From NCBI GenBank assembly GCA_947652615.1, contig CANTDX010000042.1, positions 1 through 34,459 on the forward strand: 34,459 bases of DNA. Direction: 5' to 3'. Below, one piece after another: positions 16,419 to 25,172 of the stretch. Below the pieces are notes generated by a model, which was not told the DNA's origin, ran no database searches, and worked only from the letters and a program-made list of their open reading frames with translations. The DNA comes from an uncultured Dorea sp. Its GTDB lineage: Bacteria > Bacillota > Clostridia > Lachnospirales > Lachnospiraceae. Every line of letters begins with the position of its first letter. The stretch's first letter is position 1. The position numbers and the translations under genes are program-made.

Positions 16419-16763
16419 CTACTTCTTTAAAATCAGTGCTACGAAAGTCAAGTCTTCAGCCCCAGTGTTCTTGATTCCATGTCCATCGCCGTCCTTGCAG
16501 AAGAAGACATCCCCCGCTGCCGCCGGCAGGGCTTTACCATTGTCATCATACATTCCGTTTCCGCTCAGGATATAATAAGTCTCCGTCTCTCCATGATGCT
16601 CATGGTGCCCTAACTCGCAGTTCGGCGGCAGCGTTACCTTGCTGAACATCTTACAATGCTCTCCTAACTCTTCCTGGTTAAGCAATCCCTCCTTCATGAT
16701 AAAGCCTGCGCCGCCGTTCACATGCTCCACCTTCACAACTTCCCGTTCTCCTGCTCTCGTCAT
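16419..16763 (-). CDS. Small cupin-domain protein
   Basis: A single-domain cupin of 114 residues. The metal-site motif 1 is present as ELGHHEHHGETETYYILSGNG (split: GHHEHHGETETYY, then ILSGNG), with three candidate histidines and a glutamate; motif 2 is GDVFFCKDGDGHGIKNTG with the fourth histidine. This implies a metal-binding beta-barrel, but the substrate cannot be told; relatives include isomerases, dioxygenases and sugar-binding proteins. ATG 16763 has AGGAGG 8 nt upstream. It lies between bceB (about 97 bp) and the cassette promoter and has no evident terminator; no convincing promoter of its own is visible. Confidence 0.85.
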   Translation of the reverse strand: MTRAGEREVVKVEHVNGGAGFIMKEGLLNQEELGEHCKMFSKVTLPPNCELGHHEHHGETETYYILSGNGMYDDNGKALPAAAGDVFFCKDGDGHGIKNTGAEDLTFVALILKK

Positions 16764-16860
16764 GTTTCTCTCCTCCTGAATAATTGTTAGAATATTCTTT
16801 TATATTAACACATTTCATAAAGCAGGTACAGAATATTTTTCATTTGGAGATATCCGTTAA

Positions 16861-18846
16861 TCAATTCACAATCTTGTAATATTCTCTTGCCGTCAGCGAG
16901 AACACCACTCCATAGAACACCGCGAACGCTGCCACCGTCACCACTGTACAGACAAGGAACAATGGTACATTCACCAGGTTCAGCACCGCCAGAAGCTTCG
17001 TGATCACACCAAACGCCACCGCGATATGGATGACCGCCGCAAGAAGGGGAAGGAAAAATACGATCAGCACCTGACTCCTGATAGAGCTTCGGACTTCACG
17101 CTTGCTCATACCCACTTTCTGCATGATCTGATACCGCTCTCTGTCATCATACCCTTCGGAAATCTGTTTGTAATACATAATCAGCACCGTCGCCATCAGG
17201 AACAATGCCCCCAGATAGATACCGATGAACAACAGACCGCCGTACAGGTAATAGAATTCCTCCCTGCTAAGCTCCTTGCCCTCACAGAATCCGGCGGGAA
17301 TCTCTTCCTCAACCCTGGACTTGATATTCTGCATTGCACTCAAGGCCGCCTTTTCTTCTCCCTCCAGATCAAAAGCTACCCTGTAATTGGGCGTCGACAT
17401 CTGCGCCACCCAGTCTTCCTGCATTCCGCTGCCTTCGTATACCTGCCGCAGCATCTCCTGGATCTGCTCTTCGTCAGCAACGATAAAGTAATACCCTTCT
17501 ACCAGAGCCTCTGCATCCTTAGGTGCAATCTTCAAGTTCCCAAGTTCCTTCACGATGCGGTAGGTTTTGTTTCCGAGCCTTACGGAATCTCTGCCCCAGT
17601 CTTCACCGGTGCAGTATACATATGCCTCATCCGGCGCAAGAGTCTCCCTGACACCTTCCATCTGATTATAATCCTCTAAGGGGATCAGGTCGACATCCAC
17701 AACATCATCAGCCTGATAATTGCCGAACTGCTGTAATGTGAATCCATCCTCTTCCTTAAGCGCCACGAATCCCCCATTATGATACCTCATCACAGAGCTC
17801 GCCGTAACACCTGCCTTCACAAGCTCTTCGTCAACAATCACATCCAAGGCCTGATCCGCTTCCGCTGAAGAGATATTCGTCTTCGCTTCGAATTCCTGAG
17901 GAAATCTATTCTTCAATATATCCTCCATCCCAACATAGAGAGAGATCGTCGTAGAGATCATCACCAGCACCATGGTACTCAAGATACAGATATTCGCAAG
18001 TCCCACCGCATTCTGCTTCATCCTGTAGATCATGCCCGATACCGCACTGAAATGCTTCGTCTGATAATAGAATTTCTTATTCTTTCTAAGCATCTTAAGA
18101 AGCGCCACACTCCCCGCAATAAAGAGCGCATAGGTACCAAGGATCACGCAGATCACCGCCACGAAGAAGCTCTGTATCGCAGCCAGCGGCCGATCCGTCG
18201 TTACTGCAATAAAGTACCCTGTGCCAAGCAACAGAACTCCCGCCAAAGTCAGAAGCCATTTGGTCTTAGGCTCCTTCTCCCCCTGATTCCCGCCGCGAAG
18301 CAACTCCACCGGATTGGAAACCTTAATCTGGAACAGGTTAAACACCAGCGTCATCAGGAAGATCACCACAAACAAAATCAAAGTATACCGAATGCTCTCC
18401 CCTGATATCTCAAAATCCATCCTCACATCATAGTGCAGGATCTTAAGCAGCACCAGATACATGAATTTGCTGAAAATGATCCCGAAGACCAGTCCGGCTC
18501 CGATACTCGCCGCGGCCGTAACCACAGTCTCAACTGCAAGCATCTGCGCGATATGTCTCTTCCCCATACCAAGGATATTGTAGACGCCGATCTCCTTCTT
18601 CCTGCGCTTGATCAGGAAGCTGTTTGTGTAGAACAGGAAGATCACTGCAAATATCATGATAACTCCTACCGCACACGTCAGGACCGATTGCAGGCTTGGG
18701 TCAACGATACTGTCGTTTCTTGACAGCGCATCCATGATATAATACATCATCACCGTCAGGATTGATGTGAGGATATAAGGAACATAAGTCTTCCGGTTAT
18801 TCTTTAGATTCGTCAACGCAAGCTTTCCATAAATAGCGCTACTCAT
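16861..18846 (-). CDS. bceB: BceB-type ABC transporter permease (peptide-antibiotic sensing/resistance)
   Basis: A 661-residue FtsX-family permease with ten predicted membrane segments and, between segments 7 and 8, a large extracellular domain of about 200 residues (from ISLYVGMEDILKNRF to EEFYYLYGG), the diagnostic layout of BceB-type permeases that handle bacitracin-like and lantibiotic peptides. It would pair with the ATPase bceA and signal to the kinase bceS. The start is ATG 18846, 7 nt after GGGAGG and overlapping the bceA stop by 8 nt; a GTG three codons earlier lies inside the SD. The gene symbol names the family; the peptide recognised cannot be read from sequence. Confidence 0.9.
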   Translation of the reverse strand: MSSAIYGKLALTNLKNNRKTYVPYILTSILTVMMYYIMDALSRNDSIVDPSLQSVLTCAVGVIMIFAVIFLFYTNSFLIKRRKKEIGVYNILGMGKRHIAQMLAVETVVTAAASIGAGLVFGIIFSKFMYLVLLKILHYDVRMDFEISGESIRYTLILFVVIFLMTLVFNLFQIKVSNPVELLRGGNQGEKEPKTKWLLTLAGVLLLGTGYFIAVTTDRPLAAIQSFFVAVICVILGTYALFIAGSVALLKMLRKNKKFYYQTKHFSAVSGMIYRMKQNAVGLANICILSTMVLVMISTTISLYVGMEDILKNRFPQEFEAKTNISSAEADQALDVIVDEELVKAGVTASSVMRYHNGGFVALKEEDGFTLQQFGNYQADDVVDVDLIPLEDYNQMEGVRETLAPDEAYVYCTGEDWGRDSVRLGNKTYRIVKELGNLKIAPKDAEALVEGYYFIVADEEQIQEMLRQVYEGSGMQEDWVAQMSTPNYRVAFDLEGEEKAALSAMQNIKSRVEEEIPAGFCEGKELSREEFYYLYGGLLFIGIYLGALFLMATVLIMYYKQISEGYDDRERYQIMQKVGMSKREVRSSIRSQVLIVFFLPLLAAVIHIAVAFGVITKLLAVLNLVNVPLFLVCTVVTVAAFAVFYGVVFSLTAREYYKIVN

Positions 18847-19606
18847 CCCTGTCACCTCCCGTCGCCAGTACCGTCAGTGTATCGGATATCTTCTGATACA
18901 TCTGCTCATTGGTAAGGTTTCCGCGGTATAACTGATGAAATACTTCGCCGTCTTTGATAAAAAGCACCCGGTTTGCGCTGCTTGCTGCCTTCACACTGTG
19001 AGTAACCATGAGGATCGTCTGTCCCTCCCCGTTGATCGCCGTAAACATCCGAAGCAGCCCGTCAGCAGCCCTTGAGTCAAGCGCCCCGGTAGGTTCATCC
19101 GCCAGAATAAGCTGCGGTTTCGTGATCAGCGCTCTTGCGACCGCCGCTCTCTGCTTCTGTCCCCCGGACACCTCATACGGGAACTTCTCAAGGATCTCCG
19201 CGATTCCAAGCATCTGCGCAATCGGCTCAAGCCTCCTCGACATCTCCTCATACTTTTTCCCGGAAAGTACCAGCGGAAGGAAGATATTATCCTTAAGAGA
19301 AAACGTATCCAGAAGATTAAAGTCCTGAAACACGAACCCAAGATTCTGCCGGCGGAATGCCGCGATCTCTTTCTCCTTCACGCTGCCCAGATCATTCCCC
19401 TTCAGATAGACCTTTCCGCCGGTGGGCTTATCAAGCGCCGCCAAGATATTCAAAAGAGTTGTCTTGCCTGATCCGGATTCCCCCATGATCGCCACGTATT
19501 CCTTTGGCTCAACTGAGAAATTCACGTCCTTAAGCGCCTCCACCTGATTGCCGCCGAATCTGGTCGTATATATCTTTTTTACATTTTTCACTTCTAACAA
19601 TGCCAT
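18839..19606 (-). CDS. bceA: BceA-type ABC transporter ATP-binding protein
   Basis: A 255-residue ABC ATPase of the MacB/LolD/BceA group. All motifs are intact: Walker A GESGSGKTT (42-50), Q-loop FQDFN (93-97), signature VSGGQKQR (146-153), Walker B LILADEPTGALD (166-177) and H-loop VTHS. It powers the partner permease bceB, whose start overlaps its stop by 8 nt. The ATG has GGACGGG upstream. The promoter region before it carries two BceR-type half-operators and a -10 with no good -35, the arrangement expected of a gene activated by the neighbouring response regulator. Confidence 0.93.
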   Translation of the reverse strand: MALLEVKNVKKIYTTRFGGNQVEALKDVNFSVEPKEYVAIMGESGSGKTTLLNILAALDKPTGGKVYLKGNDLGSVKEKEIAAFRRQNLGFVFQDFNLLDTFSLKDNIFLPLVLSGKKYEEMSRRLEPIAQMLGIAEILEKFPYEVSGGQKQRAAVARALITKPQLILADEPTGALDSRAADGLLRMFTAINGEGQTILMVTHSVKAASSANRVLFIKDGEVFHQLYRGNLTNEQMYQKISDTLTVLATGGDRDE

Positions 19607-19651
19607 AAGTTTCCCGTCCTTTCAAATTGATGTCTTCTTGATTACATGCTT

Positions 19652-19657
19652 ATTATA
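19652..19657 (-). promoter_or_regulatory. -10 of the bceAB promoter, lacking a good -35
   Basis: TATAAT on the minus strand, about 46 nt before the bceA ATG. The hexamer 17 nt upstream is TGGCAG, a poor -35, which fits a promoter needing an activator bound just upstream. Confidence 0.55.
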
Positions 19658-19687
19658 GAAAATGTGTCATCATCCTGCCATCGATTT

Positions 19688-19726
19688 AGATTGCATTTTC
19701 GGTCTGGAAACTTACATTTTCGTAAG
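19688..19726 (-). promoter_or_regulatory. Tandem BceR-type operator before bceA
   Basis: Minus strand shows CTTACGAAAATGTAAG (19711-19726), an inverted repeat with TTAC/GTAA arms around GAAAAT, very like the TGACGAAAATGTCA core of BceR sites in Bacillus. A second, degenerate copy, ACCGAAAATGCAAT, follows. The shared CGAAAATG octamers start 21 bp apart (19715-19722 and 19694-19701), two helical turns. Both lie upstream of the bceA -10. Binding is inferred. Confidence 0.65.
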
Positions 19727-19744
19727 AAAGGACGAATCCCGAAG

Positions 19745-20806
19745 TCACTCATGCCTCATTGATTTTCTCTCAAACGACAGGTACACCTTCGTTCCCTTTC
19801 CGGCTTCGGACTCGATCCAGATCTTATGCATGAGCTTATCCATCACCGATTTGCACAGGTACAGACCGATCCCCGTCGATTTCTTATCCGTACGGCCATT
19901 ATAGCCTGTAAATCCCTTCTCGAATACCCGCGGCAGATCCTCCGGCCAGATCCCGATTCCGGTATCTTCTATGACAAGGCAGGCTTCCTCCATATAGATA
20001 GAGATCTTTCCGCTCGGCGTATATTTTAATGCATTGGACAGAATCTGTTCGATCGCGAAAACCGTCCACTTCTCATCCGTCAGAACCTTTGTCTCAACCG
20101 CCGTATATTCAAGCCGGATCTTCCTGAGGATAAACATCTGCGAATACTTGCGCACCGCCTGCCTGATGATGGAATCCAGAGAGCAGATATCAAAAGACAG
20201 ATCCGATGACATCCCTTCCATCCTGAGATAGGTGAGAACCATCTCCACATACTGCTCGATCTTAAAAAGCTCCAGCTTCATCTCCTTCCCGCACTGCTGC
20301 ACAGACATCTGATATCCTGTATTCATCCCGGCGCCGTCCTCTCCCGTCCGCTCTTCCTCGTGAAATCTGCCCTCCTCAAATGCCTGCAGCAGTACATGCA
20401 TGGCAGCAATAGGGGTCTTGATCTGATGCACCCACATACTGTAGTAATCCACCATCTCTTTCCTGACGATCCGGTCCGCCGACTCAAGCTCCCTCTTCGC
20501 CTCATACAGCTTCGTGACGATCCGCTGGTAATCCTCCTCAACCAGTGTCGCCGCTTCAGGCATGCCGTCAATATCCGACTCAAACATCCATTCTACTTCA
20601 AGCAATTCCCTGTGACGCCTTACGTACCGCACATAATCCAGACCGCCGAGTACCAGAAGCCAAACCGCAGACAGTAAAAAGGCATACTGGACTGCATCCA
20701 TAGAGACGTCATACAAGTATGAAACTGCCGCAAACACTCCCGCGAACACGGCATACATCCCGGCCTCCCTCTTCCGTTCTCTCAAAAAAGCAATTGCAAT
20801 CTTCAT
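19745..20806 (-). CDS. bceS: BceS-type intramembrane-sensing histidine kinase
   Basis: A 353-residue sensor kinase with two N-terminal membrane helices (about 17-33 and 40-57) and only a handful of residues between them, so no extracellular sensor; the family takes its signal from the BceAB transporter. The phospho-acceptor is H127 in MWVHQIKTPIAAM, followed by N-box EQILSNALKYT, G1 EDTGIGI and G2 KKSTGIGLYLCK. ATG 20806 has AAGGAG 8 nt upstream and follows the bceR stop by 12 nt. It ends about 140 bp before bceA, the gap holding the operator. Confidence 0.93.
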   Translation of the reverse strand: MKIAIAFLRERKREAGMYAVFAGVFAAVSYLYDVSMDAVQYAFLLSAVWLLVLGGLDYVRYVRRHRELLEVEWMFESDIDGMPEAATLVEEDYQRIVTKLYEAKRELESADRIVRKEMVDYYSMWVHQIKTPIAAMHVLLQAFEEGRFHEEERTGEDGAGMNTGYQMSVQQCGKEMKLELFKIEQYVEMVLTYLRMEGMSSDLSFDICSLDSIIRQAVRKYSQMFILRKIRLEYTAVETKVLTDEKWTVFAIEQILSNALKYTPSGKISIYMEEACLVIEDTGIGIWPEDLPRVFEKGFTGYNGRTDKKSTGIGLYLCKSVMDKLMHKIWIESEAGKGTKVYLSFERKSMRHE

Positions 20807-20818
20807 TCACCGCACTCC

Positions 20819-21493
20819 TTACCGCTCTACCATATATCCGATCCCCTTCTTGGTACGGATCATCTGCTCCAATCCTATCTGCTCCAATTTCTTACGAAGT
20901 CTTGCAATATTGACTGTCAGTGTATTGTCGTCAATGAATTCATCACTCTCCCAGAGCCTTGTGATAATACTGTCCCTGGACACGATCCTGCCTTCATTCT
21001 CCAGAAGCATCTGAAGGATCCGGAATTCATTCTTGGTAAGGTCCAGCTTCTTATCATTATTGACCAGAGTGGCGTCATTCAGATTCAGGACGGCTCCGTG
21101 ATACTCCATCACATTCATTGTTCCCTGGAAGGAATAGGATCTCCTTAAGATCGCCTGCACCTTCGCCGTCACAACATTTAAGTCAAAGGGCTTCTCGATA
21201 AATTCATCCCCTCCCATGTTCATTGCCATGACGATATTCATATTGTCGTTGGCCGAAGACAGGAATATGATCGGTACCTCCGACACCTTCCTGATCTCCT
21301 GGCACCAATGAAACCCGTTAAAAAACGGAAGCATAATATCCAGAAGAACAAGCTGCGGGTCAAATTCAGCAAATGATCCCAGTATATTCTTAAAATCCTC
21401 CACGCACCTTGTCTCATAATCCCATCTCTCAAGATGGGCTGCAAGGGCATGGGCAATCGTCGCGTCGTCTTCTACGATCATAATCTTGTACAT
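20819..21493 (-). CDS. bceR: BceR-type OmpR-family response regulator
   Basis: A 224-residue response regulator. The receiver domain has the acidic pair E8/D9/D10, phospho-acceptor D52 (VLLDIMLP) and K in FIEKPFD; the C-terminal winged helix has the OmpR/PhoB pattern LTKNEFRILQMLLENEGRIVSRDSII. It is activated by the kinase encoded 12 nt downstream and should activate bceAB through the operator at 19688-19726. The start is ATG 21493 with GAGGAG 8 nt upstream; a GTG three codons earlier overlaps the SD. No clear promoter is visible between the perfect inverted repeat (21548-21579) and this gene, so readthrough from ptsH is possible. Confidence 0.93.
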   Translation of the reverse strand: MYKIMIVEDDATIAHALAAHLERWDYETRCVEDFKNILGSFAEFDPQLVLLDIMLPFFNGFHWCQEIRKVSEVPIIFLSSANDNMNIVMAMNMGGDEFIEKPFDLNVVTAKVQAILRRSYSFQGTMNVMEYHGAVLNLNDATLVNNDKKLDLTKNEFRILQMLLENEGRIVSRDSIITRLWESDEFIDDNTLTVNIARLRKKLEQIGLEQMIRTKKGIGYMVER

Positions 21494-21547
21494 CTTCTCC
21501 ACTCCTCTTCATATCGTTTCTATACGGCAAAAACCGCTCTCTAACAG

Positions 21548-21579
21548 ACAGGCGGATAAGGAATCCCTTATCCGCCTGT
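21548..21579 (-). terminator. Perfect 14-bp inverted repeat between ptsH and bceR
   Basis: ACAGGCGGATAAGG-n4-CCTTATCCGCCTGT, 14 perfect bp with a 4-nt loop, GC-rich, 16 nt after the ptsH stop. The minus-strand RNA has no immediate U-run (CUGUUAGAGAGCGG, then UUUUU), so it is a terminator-like hairpin of uncertain efficiency. It could also act as an attenuator or an mRNA end-protecting stem. Confidence 0.6.
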
Positions 21580-21594
21580 TCTTGTTCTTCATTC

Positions 21595-21858
21595 TTATTC
21601 GCCAAGCCCATCCACGATAGCATCTACCATTGCTTTCAATGCTTCTTCTTCATCCTCGCCTTCGCAGATCAACTCGATCTCGTCTCCCTTCTTAATGCAG
21701 GCGCCAAGAACGCTCAAAACGCTCTTCGCATTGGCGATCGTATCATCATATTCAAATGTCACCTTGCACTTGAAGCTGCTGGCCGTATTACAGAAAATAC
21801 CTGCGGGTCTCAGATGCAATCCAGTCGGGTTCATAATCGTAACTCGTTGTCTAACCAT
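21595..21858 (-). CDS. ptsH: Phosphocarrier protein HPr
   Basis: An 87-residue HPr. The PTS phospho-site is His15 in NPTGLHLRPAG, and Ser46, the HPr-kinase site, is in NAKSVLSVLG, so it can serve both sugar phosphotransfer and CcpA-type catabolite control. Both catalytic positions are at their canonical numbers. The start at 21858 has GGAGGAG 4 nt upstream. It lies 12 bp after cdaR, in the place where other Firmicutes have glmM, and 102 bp before bceR. The PTS enzyme I gene is not in the window. Confidence 0.93.
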   Translation of the reverse strand: MVRQRVTIMNPTGLHLRPAGIFCNTASSFKCKVTFEYDDTIANAKSVLSVLGACIKKGDEIELICEGEDEEEALKAMVDAIVDGLGE

Positions 21859-21870
21859 AATCTCCTCCGT

Positions 21871-23130
21871 TTATTCTTCTTGCTCATCCTCTGACTTCTT
21901 CTCCAGTATGATATTCACACTCACATTGTTCACCAGAGAACACCCTTCCGGCAGTTCAACTGCCACCGGTACCGTATAAGTTCCCGGAGCCTCATAGTTC
22001 TTCAAATCAATACTTACTTTCCTGGCAGTTGAAAATACTGCCAATGTCTCCGCAGGCCCCCTGATCTGGAGTTCCAGATCAACCGTCGTCCCATAGCTGA
22101 TCTCTAGCTCCTCCGATAAATTATTCACTGTTATGGCGCCGGTTGACACTTCGAAATTCCGCACTCCCGGCTGTTCGATCTGAATCGTCACGATCACACT
22201 TTCCGCAGTCCCTTCCACAAGCGTTACGCCTTCCGGAAGATATGGCGCTATCTCAACCATCTGCTCCGTCCGCTCAGTCAGATTCTCAAGCTTCAGTTCT
22301 TCCGCTGGTATCTTAATCTCATCTAACTCCGCCAATGCAGATTCCTCTCCCGTGACACTAACCTCCCGCGGCTCCACGGAAACCGAACTGACCTTATAGC
22401 CTTTCGCCGCTGTTATCATTGAAGTATCCAGCTTCACAGGCACATTCTCGATCTGATACAGCTTCACTTCTACACTCACGCCTTCCTTCCCCAGGTTATT
22501 GGCCAGAAGTGTCTGATCGATCACATTATTATTCCTGTCATACAGCGTCAGCCTTGCCTCTATATCCGCGTCCTCCGAAAGCCCTGATACATCTGCTTCC
22601 GCCACAACCCTGCTGATACTGTCAATCACAGACTTCGGACCGCGCAGCGTGACCTTCTCGGGATTCGCATTCAACTCTCCCAGGACATAACCCTCTCTTA
22701 CAGTACCTATGGTCGTTGGCGTGATCGGAAAATTATTCTTCGCCTCATCTTCAATCTTAACCTGAAGATTGCCCGGCGTAGTATAAGCCTTCTCATACCT
22801 GTATCCGGGAATAGATACGTCGATCGGGATCTGCGTGCCAAGACTCAGTTCCTTCATATCAGCGATAGCCACTATATCTTCCTGCTTGATCCTGTTCAGC
22901 ACAGACCGATTCGCACGGACTGTCACGTTCACTACCTGAGTATTATCCACAATCTGATAGGTCCTGTTTGTTGTCGTCACGATCTCTTCATTGATCACAG
23001 TTACCGAAACGCCAGTATAAGAGTTCTCTGCGATCGGATCATCTATATTCACCACTACAAGCCACATAAAGACTGCGGTAAAGAAGGCCAATACCTTAAG
23101 ACCCAGATTAGCTGTCAGTCTTCTTCTCAT
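21871..23130 (-). CDS. cdaR: CdaR (YbbR-domain) regulator of diadenylate cyclase
   Basis: A 419-residue extracytoplasmic protein anchored by one N-terminal membrane helix (about residues 10-28, LGLKVLAFFTAVFMWLVVV) after an RRR start. The rest is beta-rich, with repeated YbbR domains (LRGPKSVIDSI, VTGEESALAELDEI, IRGPAETLAVF). CdaR proteins regulate the cyclase CdaA at the membrane. The start overlaps the end of cdaA by 23 nt and has GGAAGG upstream, indicating coupling. The C-terminus is acidic (KKSEDEQEE). The usual third gene, glmM, is absent; ptsH follows instead. Confidence 0.92.
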   Translation of the reverse strand: MRRRLTANLGLKVLAFFTAVFMWLVVVNIDDPIAENSYTGVSVTVINEEIVTTTNRTYQIVDNTQVVNVTVRANRSVLNRIKQEDIVAIADMKELSLGTQIPIDVSIPGYRYEKAYTTPGNLQVKIEDEAKNNFPITPTTIGTVREGYVLGELNANPEKVTLRGPKSVIDSISRVVAEADVSGLSEDADIEARLTLYDRNNNVIDQTLLANNLGKEGVSVEVKLYQIENVPVKLDTSMITAAKGYKVSSVSVEPREVSVTGEESALAELDEIKIPAEELKLENLTERTEQMVEIAPYLPEGVTLVEGTAESVIVTIQIEQPGVRNFEVSTGAITVNNLSEELEISYGTTVDLELQIRGPAETLAVFSTARKVSIDLKNYEAPGTYTVPVAVELPEGCSLVNNVSVNIILEKKSEDEQEE

Positions 23131-23992
23131 TCTTACGCCTTCCTTTCCACAATGCTGTCAGCTTATTGACTTCTACTCTCCGCTCCTGAATACTTGCCAG
23201 CTTCTCTCTCAGTTCCTTCTCGTTGATATTCCGATAGAGGAATCCTCCCTGTGCCACAGAAACCGCTCCTGTCTCTTCTGACACCACGATGATCAATGCA
23301 TCGCTCACCTCACTCATGCCAAGCGCAGCGCGATGCCTGGTGCCAAGGGATTTGCTGATCCTCATATTATCGGACAACGGCAAATAACAGGTCGCCGATA
23401 CGATCCTGTCACCCCGCACAATGATAGCTCCGTCATGCAGCGGAGTATTGTGCTCAAATATATTGATCAAAACCTGGCTGGAAACCAGACAATCCATCTG
23501 GATCCCTGTACTCTCATATTCGGTCAGGCGTATCGCCTGTTCGACAACGATCAATGCACCCGTTTTGACCTTGCCCATGGCGTAAGCCGCATCGATCATA
23601 CTCTCTCTGGTCTCTTCACTGAAACGTGCCCTCTCCTTGTTCGCTTCAAATGGTACCATCGAAGAAAGAAACTGCTTCTCACCAAGCTTCTCCAAAGCCC
23701 TTCGAAGCTCTGGCTGGAATACCACAATCGCGATCGTCGCCATGACCGTAACGGAATTCCTGGCAATAAACAGTATGGTATGCATCTTAAATACAGCGGC
23801 TAACAGAATGAACACAGCGAGTACGATCATCCCCTTTAACAGCATCCAGGCCTTCGTATTCTTGATCCACATCATAACTTGATAAATCAACACCGCAAGA
23901 ATCAAGACTTCCACTATATCCGTGATCTTAATCTCAGGAAAATACCAGTTGGGAATATACTGATCCACAATCCTGCTGATCTGCTGCTCCAT
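23108..23992 (-). CDS. cdaA: Diadenylate cyclase CdaA (c-di-AMP synthase)
   Basis: A 294-residue membrane diadenylate cyclase making c-di-AMP from two ATP. Three hydrophobic N-terminal helices (about 25-43, 48-68 and 72-93) precede the DAC domain with the catalytic DGA (187-189, in PLHDGAII) and RHR (219-221, in GTRHRAALG) motifs. ATG 23992 has AGGAGG 6 nt upstream. It is the third gene of a unit that begins with two unassigned membrane proteins and continues into cdaR. c-di-AMP controls potassium and osmolyte uptake and wall homeostasis in Firmicutes. Confidence 0.95.
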   Translation of the reverse strand: MEQQISRIVDQYIPNWYFPEIKITDIVEVLILAVLIYQVMMWIKNTKAWMLLKGMIVLAVFILLAAVFKMHTILFIARNSVTVMATIAIVVFQPELRRALEKLGEKQFLSSMVPFEANKERARFSEETRESMIDAAYAMGKVKTGALIVVEQAIRLTEYESTGIQMDCLVSSQVLINIFEHNTPLHDGAIIVRGDRIVSATCYLPLSDNMRISKSLGTRHRAALGMSEVSDALIIVVSEETGAVSVAQGGFLYRNINEKELREKLASIQERRVEVNKLTALWKGRRKNEKKTDS

Positions 23993-24065
23993 TCCTTCAC
24001 CTCCTTCTCAGCTTATATAAATCATTCTGCTCAATCCGGTACATCTGAATTAATACAATGATGTA

Positions 24066-25172
24066 CTAGTTCCTCAGATCCAGATCCTTCCTAAGGCTCT
24101 GCGTCAGAAGCATCTTATCCACTTCCCGCATATCATGCTTCTTAACCGACTGCCCCTTCCTTGGCACCGGCCGCTTACCGTCCTTACGGATCCCCCGTGC
24201 GCCGGAATTCTTCCTGACAGACTCCGTATCTATGATCTCTGTCTCCTGCCTCTCGTTGATCCGCTTCACAGTCTTCTCCGGTCTTGCAACCGACAGCTTC
24301 GGGACCGCCTTCACATAATAATAGTATTCATCATCTTCAAACTGCAGATTCTCGCTTCTTGAATAATCCACAGAGAAGAAAAATATCTCCAGAATCAGTC
24401 CTGTCACAATACATGCGACACTTCCTCCGATCAGCATCCCGTAAGACGTGTGCACTCCCAATGCCATATTGCCTGCAACGATTACGATCATATTCACGAT
24501 CGTCCCTATCACGATGGCAATCTCCCACGCATGATCCATGGACGCACGCCTGAATGCAAATACTACAAAAAAGCAGATAACAAACGCGGCGATGATCACC
24601 CACAATTCCTTGTTCTGAAACACCTTGCTGACATAGTCCGTCGACTGTGAAAGCATGGTCTTGACACCGGAGCCCTCCACATTGGCAGCCGCCTTCTTCA
24701 CATATTCCATCATGTAGAAGACAATCGTCCCGCAGATCACTGCCACCAGACTTCCCGGCGCCGCCACAAGCCCGCAGATCATCGGAATCACATAGGGAAT
24801 CTTCAGGAAAAAGGCAAGCGGGGTCAGCAGCACGATCAATGCCTTCTTCGGTGCGAGCCGCAGATAGAAAATATACATGATCAGAAAAAGAACCGCCGTC
24901 ATCGCAAGTATCCCCAAAGATACGGAATACATATGGGCCAGAACCAGCGCCGTCGCCATCACTACGGTCACTGACAGCGGAAGAAAGGTACAGATGACCG
25001 CAAGTCCCAGCGATACCACCGGGGACGCTGCCGCCTTCATGAAACCTATATTCCGATTGATCACCATAAATGTAGCAGCCGCTAATATGAATTGAAGTAT
25101 CTTGTCGTATACTTTTGAATTCCTGGCATATAATTCCTCTAATCGTCCACGAAGTACGTATATACTGTCCAT
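24066..25172 (-). CDS. Polytopic membrane protein of unknown function, upstream of cdaA
   Basis: A 368-residue protein I do not recognise by name. It has about eight to nine hydrophobic segments in two groups: roughly 28-165 and, after a soluble loop rich in KK/AA and TDYVSKVF, 190-275. The last 85 residues are a charged, mostly disordered tail (from about 285) with many K, R and E residues. No enzyme motif is visible. The start abuts the stop of the 131-residue membrane protein (AAGGAG inside the end of that gene), and cdaA follows by 73 bp, so all are probably one transcript. Its constant position before cdaA suggests a link with c-di-AMP or envelope function, which is inference. Confidence 0.72.
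   Translation of the reverse strand: MDSIYVLRGRLEELYARNSKVYDKILQFILAAATFMVINRNIGFMKAAASPVVSLGLAVICTFLPLSVTVVMATALVLAHMYSVSLGILAMTAVLFLIMYIFYLRLAPKKALIVLLTPLAFFLKIPYVIPMICGLVAAPGSLVAVICGTIVFYMMEYVKKAAANVEGSGVKTMLSQSTDYVSKVFQNKELWVIIAAFVICFFVVFAFRRASMDHAWEIAIVIGTIVNMIVIVAGNMALGVHTSYGMLIGGSVACIVTGLILEIFFFSVDYSRSENLQFEDDEYYYYVKAVPKLSVARPEKTVKRINERQETEIIDTESVRKNSGARGIRKDGKRPVPRKGQSVKKHDMREVDKMLLTQSLRKDLDLRN

Noticed and set aside
16861..18846. Cell-division FtsX or MacB lipoprotein-type permease
   Set aside because: The ten-segment layout with one large loop and the BceRS neighbours with BceR-type operators fit the BceB class.
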